A DNA stretch of 64,000 nt from Pedomonas sp036515995. GTDB lineage: Bacteria; Pseudomonadota; Alphaproteobacteria; Sphingomonadales; Sphingomonadaceae. The stretch spans positions 1-64,000 of the forward strand of contig NZ_DATBUP010000034.1 in assembly GCF_036515995.1 (NCBI RefSeq). The letters are read 5' to 3'. Of the stretch, positions 18,201 to 24,257 are shown in pieces. The position numbers and the translations under genes were made by a program. Within the stretch, counting starts at the first letter, position 1. The number at the start of each line of letters is the position of its first letter. The notes below the pieces were generated by a model. The model was not told where the DNA came from and did no database searches. It saw only the letters and a list, made by a program, of their open reading frames with translations.

Positions 18201-20927
18201 CCGAATGCCAACTGGAACGGCACGCTGGCTGCAGCGCTCACCATTCGCGCCTGGGACCAGAGCGCCGGCAGCAACGGCGGAATGGCCGATATTACGGCCT
18301 CAGGCACCGGCGGTACGTCCGCGTTCTCCGCTGCAACCGACACGGTCTCGCTGAGCGTGGAGGCGGTCAACGATGCGCCGGTGGTCACTGCTCCTGTGCT
18401 CATTGGTGTAATCGAGGACGTGGCCTCGCCGCTGACCGGCATCGTGATTGCGGATGTTGATGCGGGCAACGCGCCGATCAGCGTGACCCTGACAGTCGGC
18501 AGCGGCACGCTCGCCGCTTCGAGCGGCTCGGGCGTCGTGGTTGCTGGCGCGGGCCAAAGCCTGACCCTGACCGGAAATCTGGCCGACCTCAACGCTTACC
18601 TTGCCAGCGCCAGCGTCACCTACACCACCGCGCGGGACAGCACGGCCAGCCAGACCTTGACGGTTGCGGTGACCGACAACGGCAACACCGGCACGGGCGG
18701 GGCCAAAACCGGCCAGACCACGATCCAGCTGGATGTCACCTCGGTCAATGATGCGCCAACAGCTGATGGCCTCACCCGAACGGTGCCGTTTGTCGAGGAT
18801 GGCGGCCCGGTCGGTCTCGGCGGTATCGTCGTCCGCGACGTGGATGCGGGCGAGACCGTCACCGCGACGCTGACCCTGAGCGACCCCAAAGCCGGCGTGC
18901 TCAGCACCGGCACCTTCGGCAGCGCCACGGCCCGCTTCGATGCGATGACCGGCGTCTGGTCGGTCTCGGGTTCGGTCGTCGACGTCAACGCAGCGCTGGC
19001 AGCGCTCACCTTCACCCCGGCGGCCAACCGGGATCAGAGCGTCCAGCTTGCGGTCAGCATCCGTGACAGCGCCGGCACCGGTCCGGACGGCACGCTCACG
19101 CTCGAGGCTTCGCCGGTCAACGATGCGCCAACAGCTGGCGGCCTCACCCGAACGGTGCCGTTTGTCGAGGACGGCGACCCGGTCGGTCTCGGCAGTATCG
19201 TCGTCCGCGATGTGGATGCGGGCGAGACCGTCACCGCAACGCTGACCCTGAGCGACCCCAAAGCCGGCGTGCTCAGCACCGGCACCTTCGGCAGCGCCAC
19301 GGCCCGCTTCGATGTGATGACCGGCGTCTGGTCGGTCTCGGGTTCGGTCGCCGACGTCAATGCGGCGCTGGCAGCGCTTACCTTCACCCCGGCGGCCAAC
19401 CGGGACCAGAGCGTTCAGCTCGCGGTCAGCATTCGCGACAGCGCCGGCACCGGGCCGGACGGCACACTCACGCTCGAGGCGACCCCCGTCAATGATGCGC
19501 CGGTGCTGACGGCACCCGAGGCCATCACCGTGACTGAGGACGTGGCCTCGCCGCTGACCGGCATCGTGATTGCGGATGTGGATGCGGGCAATGCGCCGAT
19601 CAGCGTGACCCTGACAGTCGGCAGCGGCACGCTCGCCGCTTCGAGCGGCTCGGGCGTCGTGATTGGCGGCGCGGGCCAAAGCCTGACCCTGACCGGAAAT
19701 CTGGCCGACCTCAACGCTTACCTTGCAAGCGGCAGCGTCACCTACACCACCGCGCGGGACAGCACGGCCAGCCAGACCTTGACGGTTGAGGTGACCGACA
19801 ACGGCAACACGGGCGCGGGCGGGGCCAAAACCGGCCAGACCACGATCCAGCTGGATGTCGCCCCGGTCAACGATGCGCCGGTCAGCACCGGGCCGCTGCC
19901 GGACGTCATCTGGCGCGGCGGCGACAACAGCCTGGCGCTGCCGGGTGATGCCTTTGCCGATGCGGACGCGGGCGACACGCTGCACTATGGGGCCGCTCTG
20001 GCCGATGGGACTCCGTTGCCGTCCTGGCTGCGGTTCGATGCCGGCAGCCTGACGCTGAGCGGCCGACCGCCGGAGGGCGTGGGGGCGCTGACTCTTGTCA
20101 TCACCGCCACGGACCAGCAGGGCGCGACTGCCGCCGTTTCCTTCACCCTGTCCTATGACAATCCGGCGGAGCCTGTACCGCAACCGCCCGCGCCGCCGGT
20201 GCATGTGCCGCCTGCGGCGGCTCCGGCCCCGCCGTCCGAGGCACCGGCTCCAAGCAGTCAGGTGTCCGGATCCGGGATCGGGGCGCCACGGGCGCCGATC
20301 CTGACCGTGATCTCAGGCGCGCCGCAAGGCAGCCTGTTCGGCTCGCCGTCTGACCGGGACGGCCGAAACGCTCTGGCTCCGGCCTGGGAGAGCGAGCCGC
20401 GGCTCAGCGCTTTGCAGCCGGTGCTGGATGCCCGGGTGCTGGATGGCCCGTTCGTCTTCGCCCTGCCGCTGGATATGTTCCTGCACCGGGACCCTGCGGC
20501 TGTCCTCCGTCTCGAGGCACGCCTGGCCGATGGCTCGCCGTTGCCGGACTGGCTGACGTTCGATCCGCAAACGGCCACGTTCAAGGGCACGCCGCCTCCG
20601 GGCGCTGGCACGGTGACGGTCGAGATCGTGGCTCGCGACCTGAACGGACAGCAGACGACGGCAACCCTCAAGCTCCAGCCCGGTCAGGCCGAGGCGGCAG
20701 CAGAGACGCCGACTGACGCTGCCGATGCGCCTGCCGACGCAGACCGGCCGGCCGAGGGGGAGGCACGCGCAGCATCACGAGAGGGGGCTGAGACGGCCGA
20801 GGCACGTCTGCCGGGCAAGCCCTCCTTCAGCCAGCAGCTGGCCTTGGCCCGTCAGGGCGGGCTGGCCGCCCAACACGCCGCATTGATCGAGGCCGCCCAG
20901 GTGGTGGCCAGGGAGACGCGCAGCTGA
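12228..20927 (+). CDS. Giant DUF4347 exoprotein with Ig-like and cadherin-like repeats
   Basis: The product is 2,899 residues with no Sec signal. Order of parts: a basic N-terminus with LEQRFMFDGAA (residues 33-43), common at the start of DUF4347 proteins; DUF4347 (about 87-253) with IISHGG (His144) and LWGCDVG (Cys187); an acidic beta-domain (about 260-425); a cadherin-like unit; four bacterial Ig-like units starting at nt 13870, 14173, 14512 and 14836; an SbsA-like Ig unit (about 973-1086); a long run of VNDAP-linked cadherin-like modules to nt 19880; two Ig/dystroglycan-like domains (SWLRFDAGSLTLSGRPP and DWLTFDPQTATFKGTPP) around a Pro-rich linker; and an Ala/Gln-rich C-terminus. There are no RTX nonapeptides. 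DUF4347 belongs to the caspase-like peptidase group by fold, so self-processing is possible. The TolC-like gene 44 bp downstream suggests type I-like export as an adhesin. Function is inferred. Confidence 0.85.
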   Translation: MAKKSRSRSSAELPAAKDKQGQERQPRFMMLALEQRFMFDGAAAATAAADVSTGSGDTGWHDTGRDVAPDAAVEPVPPVMQAAPRDRTEIVFVDKRVPDYQALIDAVNPGAEIILLGGDQDGVAQMAQALGGRSDVDAIHIISHGGNGVLHLGKGSLNAANMDAQSEALATIGKALTQEGDIQLWGCDVGADAKGMEFLNKLAALTGADIAASTDSTGAERLGGNWALEAYSGDIAVSTALDIDRLNETYDYLLSIPDGTQTFIGISISNNVGITADGYFRLTRFDGSGGNSNLSADGFGAYIADSNPASSSYISYLEVTVASTGSFNITTATIGEYDDSSDASFTDVYVVGFANGEIVAKTTPIDDGPGVNPEYPIDYTPFQDVLIDTFRIYYTVSVGTSQTAFNLVDFTVSGATTDPVPPANTAPTATNLTQHLRGNPVGAYSRTELGDIVVTDPDSDEVVTATLTMSNPAAGSLSTGTHGSATSTFNPGTGVWAVTGSVADVNAALAEVAFVMAGSWTGDVFITTQVVDSAGASAGNGEIHLDFTPPAAPSTPDLVAGSDSGSSPTDNLTNDTTPTFTGTAEANSTVTLYDGNGNARGSVLADSTGNWSITTSALSEGSHSIVVRAVDEVGNESAISAATVITIDTTGPVVSPPNMQAESDSGSSNTDNLTNVVRPGFSGTAEAGAIIQLFIDNAGNGDPSDPLNWHLGNAIANQSGEWSITPTSDLPEGNWTIKARGRDAAGNFGIASPGLSVTIDTTPPAAPSTPDLSAASDTGISNADNITNDTNPTFTGTAGAGSTVELFNDANGNGVVDAGESLGTATANGAGVWSITATLGNGVHFIKAAARDAAGNASASSALSLHVDTTAPAAPSIPDLTAGSDTGLSDTDNLTNDATPTFSGTAEAYAQMEIYANGTLIGTTTAASDGSWQFTATALGNGTYNITARAIDNAGNVSAQSAPLAITIDTTAPTLDTAASAPAANAVGVDPDSDISLRFDELAIMPASGGFITLYNVTDGAVFETIAFASPAISGWGTDTIVISPSTSLPLGKTIAVRWDGTVFSDTAGNVAAANTSDSFYAFTVRANPLLTGGGTVSWTEGGAPVVIAPALSVTDIDSTNVAGATVQISDVRVGDTLALGVPGPFTASYDAATGLLTLTGPGTLAEMQAALRSITYSSSSDAPSGGGATPTRAITFTVFDESSGGASNSVTTAVTVVDVNDAPVLADTDLTLDPVVEDGGAPVNGVASGTLVSELVGGISDADLTLPRGIAIVGADASHGTWWFTTNGGASWSALGTPAEAAARLLAADANTRLHFAPNANWNGVLPAALTIRAWDMSAGSNGGMANISAIGTGGTVPFSTATDTVSLSVEAVNDAPVIAAPLQIGVVEDVTTPLTGISFTDVDAGSAPVTVTLSVGSGTLAATSGGGVVVGGTGQSLTLTGSLADLNAYLAGGNAAYTTARDSTASQTLTVSISDNGNTGSGGALTDHTTVQLNVTAVNDAPVITAPASISLTEDVASPLTGITISDVDAGSGMMTVTLSVPAGALSAINAFSVSVGTTIDARTLTLTGSQANLNTYLASGLVSYTPAANDSGTRILTVSVTDNGNSGSGGAQTDSTTVALAIAAVNDAPTITAPAQIGVTEDLASPLTGISVADVDAGTNPITVTLSVPAGSLLATSGGGVVVGGTGQSLTLTGSVADLNAYLAGGNATYITARDSTASQTLTISVNDNGNTGAGGALTDHTTVQLNVTAVNDAPVITPGGGTAVYTEGSVPVALDAGLTLSDIDSPTLASATVAITGNFHAGQDLLAFVNDGTTMGNITGSYNAATGVLTLTSAGGTATLAQWQAALRTVGYANTAGAPEAASRTVSIVVSDGSASSAASTRAVSIVLLNDAPVLADTNLTLDPIAEDGGAPVAGVASGTLVSELVGGISDADLTLARGIAIVGADTSHGTWWFTTDGGASWSMLGTPGESTARLLAADANTRVHFEPNANWNGTLAAALTIRAWDQSAGSNGGMADITASGTGGTSAFSAATDTVSLSVEAVNDAPVVTAPVLIGVIEDVASPLTGIVIADVDAGNAPISVTLTVGSGTLAASSGSGVVVAGAGQSLTLTGNLADLNAYLASASVTYTTARDSTASQTLTVAVTDNGNTGTGGAKTGQTTIQLDVTSVNDAPTADGLTRTVPFVEDGGPVGLGGIVVRDVDAGETVTATLTLSDPKAGVLSTGTFGSATARFDAMTGVWSVSGSVVDVNAALAALTFTPAANRDQSVQLAVSIRDSAGTGPDGTLTLEASPVNDAPTAGGLTRTVPFVEDGDPVGLGSIVVRDVDAGETVTATLTLSDPKAGVLSTGTFGSATARFDVMTGVWSVSGSVADVNAALAALTFTPAANRDQSVQLAVSIRDSAGTGPDGTLTLEATPVNDAPVLTAPEAITVTEDVASPLTGIVIADVDAGNAPISVTLTVGSGTLAASSGSGVVIGGAGQSLTLTGNLADLNAYLASGSVTYTTARDSTASQTLTVEVTDNGNTGAGGAKTGQTTIQLDVAPVNDAPVSTGPLPDVIWRGGDNSLALPGDAFADADAGDTLHYGAALADGTPLPSWLRFDAGSLTLSGRPPEGVGALTLVITATDQQGATAAVSFTLSYDNPAEPVPQPPAPPVHVPPAAAPAPPSEAPAPSSQVSGSGIGAPRAPILTVISGAPQGSLFGSPSDRDGRNALAPAWESEPRLSALQPVLDARVLDGPFVFALPLDMFLHRDPAAVLRLEARLADGSPLPDWLTFDPQTATFKGTPPPGAGTVTVEIVARDLNGQQTTATLKLQPGQAEAAAETPTDAADAPADADRPAEGEARAASREGAETAEARLPGKPSFSQQLALARQGGLAAQHAALIEAAQVVARETRS
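16378..19870 (+). repeat. Five diverged copies of a ~120-residue cadherin-like module inside the exoprotein
   Basis: Copies start near 16378, 16741, 17122, 18388 and 19510. Each has V-EDV-(S/T)PLTGI, DVDAG, then TLTLTG-LADLNAYLA and a TASQTLT(V/I) strand, ending in VNDAP. Long stretches are identical at DNA level, for example GTCGTGGTCGGCGGTACGGG near 16513 and 17277. A second module type (LADT-LTLDP...AGSNGGMA) occurs near 15895 and 17926. Such blocks can recombine and change the protein's length between strains. Confidence 0.8.
18761..19504 (+). repeat. Two tandem, nearly identical 372-bp repeat units
   Basis: Copy 1 covers about 18761-19132 and copy 2 about 19133-19504, each coding 124 residues that begin with GLTRTVPFVEDG and include DVDAGETVTATLTLSDPKAG. 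The two copies differ at only a few bases (for example GGCGGCCCG versus GGCGACCCG near their starts). This indicates a recent duplication or ongoing gene conversion within the exoprotein gene. Confidence 0.85.
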
Positions 20928-20971
20928 GCCTTGGCTGCGCCAGACAAAGATTTGAGATCCGAGGATTTTGT

Positions 20972-22612
20972 ATGATGACGTATACCAAGCTGGCCCGCCG
21001 GGCCCGGCCCTTCCTGGCTTCCGCCGCGCTTGCAGCCCTGCTGTCTGCCTGCGCGGTGACGCCCAAGCCGCTCGGCCAGGCCGAGCTGGCGGCACAGGCC
21101 GAGGCCGACCGCAAACTGATGTTCGGCGATGCCGAGCCGCTTGAGGCTCCGCTGACCCTGCCCGAGGCCATCGCTCGGGTGCTCAAGCACAACCTCGACC
21201 AACGCGCCAAGCTGATGGAAGAGGCGCTGGCCCGCGGTCAGCTCAAGGTCGACCGCTTCGACCTGCTGCCCCAGCTGACCGCGAGCGCAGGCTACCGCTA
21301 CCGCTCGGAATACAATGCGGTACGCAGCCGTGACCTGTTCACCGGCAAGCCCTCGGATGCCAATCCGACCTATTCGACCGACCGGAACCTGTTCGATGCG
21401 GACCTGGGGCTCACCTGGAACATCCTCGACTTCGGGGTCGGCTACTACAACGCCCAGCAGAACGCGGACCGGGCGCTGATCGCCGGCGAGCGCCGCCGCC
21501 GCACCGCGGCCAACCTGATACAGGAAGTGCGCTTCGCCTACTGGCGCGCCGCCGCCGCGCAGGCACTGAAGGACAAGGTCAGCGCCTCGATCACCCTGGC
21601 TGAAAAGGCCCTGGCCGATGCCGAGCAGGTGGAGCGCGAGGGCCTGCGGGATCCCGTAACCTCGCTCCAGTTCCAGAAGACTCTGCTCGAGAGCCTGCGC
21701 CAGCTGGAGGCGATCCAGCATGAGCTAGCGGCCGCCCAGGCCGAGCTCGCCGCGCTCATCAACGTGGCGCCGGGCACCGAGATCCGGCTGGCCGTCTCCG
21801 GCGAGACCGCGCTTGAGGTCCCTGGCTGGGCGCTGACGCCGCGGCAGATGGAGGAGTTGGCCTTCGTCAACAACCCGGACCTGCGCGAACAGGCCTACCA
21901 GAGCCGCATTGCCGCGGACGAAACCCGCAAGGCGGTGCTGCGCCTCTTGCCGGGTGTCTCGCTCAACCTGGCGCACAAGTACGACAGCAACGGCTTCCTC
22001 TACGAGAACCAGTGGAACGAGGTCGGCGTGCGGGTCAGCTGGAACCTGTTCAACCTGCTCTCGGCTCCATCCCGCATCAAGCATGCCAAGGCGCTGGAGA
22101 CCGTGACCGAGGCCAAGCGGCTGGCGCTGCGCATGGCCGTGCTGGCGCAGGTGCATGTGGCCCATCACCAGTTTCAGGCGGCTGCCCGCCAGTACACTCG
22201 GGCCGAGCAGCTCTGGCAGGTGGACAGCCGCCTGGCCCAGTCGGCCGCGCGCCGCCAGGAGCTGAGCGCCCAGGGCCTGATCGAGCGGGTGGCGGCCGAG
22301 ACCGCCGCCATCAGCGCCGAGCTGCGTCGCTACCAGTCCTACGCCCAGCTTCAGGCCGCGCTGGGCCGGATGCAGAGCTCGATCGGTGTCGATGCCCTGC
22401 CGGCCACCGCCGCTTCCCACGACCTGCCCGCCCTCACCAAGGCCATCGCCGCCCACCTCGACCGCTTGCAGAGCGGAGACATCTCGCCTGTCGCCGGCCA
22501 TGACGGTCAGGCCCCAAGCTCTGCGGACGATCTCCGGGCGCAGGTTTCTGGCCTAGTCGGCAAGGCGAGCCAGCCCATTCCGGTGGGCATCGGTCTGATG
22601 GCGGCCTCATAG
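20972..22612 (+). CDS. TolC/NodT-family outer-membrane efflux lipoprotein
   Basis: The protein has 546 residues. The signal peptide ends in the lipobox LLSAC with Cys27 as the lipidation site. It then shows the two-fold repeated TolC layout: LTLPEAIARVLKHNLD, a beta-segment LTASAGYRYRSEY, long coiled-coil helices rich in Ala, Gln, Glu and Leu (A-QALKDKVSASITLAEKALADAEQ), then the second repeat with NNPDLREQAYQSRIA, GVSLNLAHKYDSNGF and WNLFNLL. Such proteins form the outer-membrane tunnel for type I secretion or RND efflux. GAGGAT lies 7 bp before the ATG. It follows the giant exoprotein by 44 bp on the same strand, so it is probably its export channel. The matching ABC transporter and membrane-fusion protein are not in the window and must be elsewhere. 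Confidence 0.9.
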   Translation: MMTYTKLARRARPFLASAALAALLSACAVTPKPLGQAELAAQAEADRKLMFGDAEPLEAPLTLPEAIARVLKHNLDQRAKLMEEALARGQLKVDRFDLLPQLTASAGYRYRSEYNAVRSRDLFTGKPSDANPTYSTDRNLFDADLGLTWNILDFGVGYYNAQQNADRALIAGERRRRTAANLIQEVRFAYWRAAAAQALKDKVSASITLAEKALADAEQVEREGLRDPVTSLQFQKTLLESLRQLEAIQHELAAAQAELAALINVAPGTEIRLAVSGETALEVPGWALTPRQMEELAFVNNPDLREQAYQSRIAADETRKAVLRLLPGVSLNLAHKYDSNGFLYENQWNEVGVRVSWNLFNLLSAPSRIKHAKALETVTEAKRLALRMAVLAQVHVAHHQFQAAARQYTRAEQLWQVDSRLAQSAARRQELSAQGLIERVAAETAAISAELRRYQSYAQLQAALGRMQSSIGVDALPATAASHDLPALTKAIAAHLDRLQSGDISPVAGHDGQAPSSADDLRAQVSGLVGKASQPIPVGIGLMAAS

Positions 22613-22630
22613 GCAGGGGCACCATCCCGC

Positions 22631-23419
22631 CTATACGGTCGGCACCGTGCCGCCATCGATCGTAAGCTCGGTGCCATGAATGGCGGACGCTCGATCTGAC
22701 GCCACAAAGGCGATCAGCTCGGCGACCTCGTCGGGCAAGGCCGGGCGTCCGATCGGGATGCCTCCGAGCGCGTCGAGGATGCTCTGGCGTGCCGCCTCCT
22801 CGCTCGTGCCCGAGCCGGCGGCAATGCGCTTGACCATGGCCTCGGCGGCATCGGTATAGATCCAGCCCGGCGAGACGACGTTCACGCGGACGCCTTGGGG
22901 GCCGATTTCTTTTGAGAGGGCCTTGCTGTAGGTGACGAGGGCGGCCTTTGCGGCTGCATAGGCGATCGTGGCGTCGTGAAGCGGAAGCCGGTGCTGGATC
23001 GAGGCGGTATGAACAATTGCCCCCTTGCCCTGCTCGAGCATGGCAGGAACAAGAGCCCGGTCGAGCCGAACGGCACTCAGCAGGTTGAGGTTGAGTTCCT
23101 GCGTCCAATGCTCATCGCTGAGGGCGGTAAACCCTCCGGCAGGCGAGGCCGATCCGCCCAGTACATGGACGATGATGTCGACCTTGCCGAGGCGCTCCAC
23201 AGCCCCTGCTGCAAACCTCGCCACCCCGTCGGCAGTCGTCAGATCGGCTTGTATGAAGCACTCGGGAGGCATGCCGTCCGGGCAGTCCGAGCGCCCGGCG
23301 GTGACGACCTTTGCACCGCCAGCCATGAAACGGCGCAAGGCGGCAAGGCCGGTGCCGCCGGTGCCGCCCGTCAGCACGACGGTCTTGCCGGTGAATTCTG
23401 CTGGGTCAGTCCGGCTCAT
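22631..23419 (-). CDS. SDR family oxidoreductase
   Basis: The product is 262 residues from ATG 23419. The cofactor loop TGGTGGTGLAALRRF lies near residue 17, HVLGG stands where most SDRs have NNAG, the Ser of HTASIQHR and the Tyr-x-x-x-Lys of YAAAKAAL form the active site, and the tail is GTELTIDGGTVPTV. The altered HVLGG and TGGTGGTG motifs mark a divergent subgroup, but the catalytic residues are intact. The start overlaps the stop of the SnoaL-like gene (TGATG), so the two are translationally coupled. The pair faces away from an HxlR regulator that probably controls it. Substrate unknown. Confidence 0.87.
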   Translation of the reverse strand: MSRTDPAEFTGKTVVLTGGTGGTGLAALRRFMAGGAKVVTAGRSDCPDGMPPECFIQADLTTADGVARFAAGAVERLGKVDIIVHVLGGSASPAGGFTALSDEHWTQELNLNLLSAVRLDRALVPAMLEQGKGAIVHTASIQHRLPLHDATIAYAAAKAALVTYSKALSKEIGPQGVRVNVVSPGWIYTDAAEAMVKRIAAGSGTSEEAARQSILDALGGIPIGRPALPDEVAELIAFVASDRASAIHGTELTIDGGTVPTV

Positions 23420-23742
23420 CACAGGATCTCCAGCCGGGCGATGCGCCCGCCATCCAGGCGGAAGTGAAAGGCGAGGGTGACCGGGCTGCCCGGAAAGGAT
23501 CCTGAGACCTGCGCCATGACATGATGCAGGGGCTCGTCTGACTGGATCGTCAGCGGCACGGCGATCGCCTGATTGCCAAGGCTTGCCTCCTTGATCCACG
23601 CACGGATAGCGGCGGTTCCCTGGTGGGTCCGGCGCTCGTCCTTCACGACGGCGTCAGCTGCAAAGGGCGCGAGCATGGCCTCGACATCAAGATCGCTGTT
23701 AGCGCTGAAATAGCTCCGGATCGGCGGCGGCAGCGTGAGCAT
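23419..23742 (-). CDS. SnoaL-like/NTF2-fold small protein
   Basis: This is a 107-residue cytoplasmic protein starting MLTLPPPIRSYF. The pattern IRSYFSANSDLDVEAMLAPFAADAVVKDERRTHQGTAAIRAW is the classical start of SnoaL/ketosteroid-isomerase-like domains, a cone-shaped fold that binds small hydrophobic ligands and often catalyses isomerisation or hydration. GTGGAGA lies about 9 bp before ATG 23742; the open frame extends upstream to 23871 but that part overlaps the divergent regulator. It is coupled to the SDR gene by a 1-bp overlap. A detoxification or catabolic two-step unit is a fair guess; the substrate is unknown. Confidence 0.82.
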   Translation of the reverse strand: MLTLPPPIRSYFSANSDLDVEAMLAPFAADAVVKDERRTHQGTAAIRAWIKEASLGNQAIAVPLTIQSDEPLHHVMAQVSGSFPGSPVTLAFHFRLDGGRIARLEIL

Positions 23743-23816
23743 GATCAATCTCCACGGGTCTGATTGGGCGATGACATTGACCGTCAGAGACGTGGCGCTA
23801 TGCTCAAATAAAGACA

Positions 23817-23841
23817 AGTACACACAAAAAAGTAAGGTACT
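23817..23841. promoter_or_regulatory. Probable HxlR operator between divergent genes
   Basis: AGTAC (23817-23821) and GTACT (23837-23841) form an inverted repeat with 15 bp between them, in an AT-rich tract six bases ahead of the hxlR-like start and about 75 bp ahead of the SnoaL/SDR start. HxlR-family dimers bind such short spaced inverted repeats, so control of both promoters is likely. The start region itself is palindromic (ACCCATGGGT, 23843-23852). Confidence 0.5.
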
Positions 23842-23846
23842 CACCC

Positions 23847-24215
23847 ATGGGTAAGCGTCCGGATTATACACCGCTGACCGGCGCGCGCGGCATCCAGAAT
23901 GCGCTGCGCGTGCTCGAGGGGCGATGGAAGCTCGTCATCCTGTTCCAGCTGTTCGGCGGGAAGGTGCTGCGCTTTTCAGAGCTGGAGCGGGCAATTCCCG
24001 GGATTTCCCAGAAGATGCTGATCCAGCAGCTGCGGCAGCTGGAGACGGACGGGGTGGTGGCGCGTATCGTTTATCACGAGGTGCCCCCGCGCGTGGAATA
24101 CAAGCTCACGGATTGGGGCCAGGCGCTCTGTCCTGCGCTCGATGCGCTCCTGCTCTGGGCCGAGGCCGCGCCAGCCGAGACGCGGGCACGGCTGCTGGAC
24201 GAAGATCCGGCCTGA
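23847..24215 (+). CDS. HxlR-family transcriptional regulator
   Basis: The 122-residue protein carries the compact winged helix of the HxlR family: ALRVLEGRWKLVILFQLFGGKVLRFSELERAIPGISQKMLIQQLRQLETDGVV is the DNA-binding core, followed by the wing EVPPRVEYKLTDWGQAL. Members sense aldehydes, quinones or oxidants and usually control a neighbouring gene. There is no Cys in the visible recognition part, so a classic thiol switch is not evident. It is divergent from the SnoaL/SDR pair with a shared inverted-repeat operator, which suggests a small inducible response unit. Confidence 0.9.
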   Translation: MGKRPDYTPLTGARGIQNALRVLEGRWKLVILFQLFGGKVLRFSELERAIPGISQKMLIQQLRQLETDGVVARIVYHEVPPRVEYKLTDWGQALCPALDALLLWAEAAPAETRARLLDEDPA

Positions 24216-24257
24216 CGCTGCATCCCCCGGATACGGCCCCAGCGTGCGGCGCTGTTC

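Noticed and set aside
15889..19870. Regularly repeated DNA that could suggest a CRISPR-like array
   Set aside because: Units are 360-480 bp, in frame and coding; there are no 25-40-bp repeats with unique spacers.
18300..20204. 634-codon open frame on the minus strand inside the exoprotein gene
   Set aside because: It is antisense to strongly conserved cadherin-like modules, has an Arg/Gly/Ala-rich composition typical of a reverse frame in GC-rich DNA, and repeats whenever the plus-strand modules repeat.
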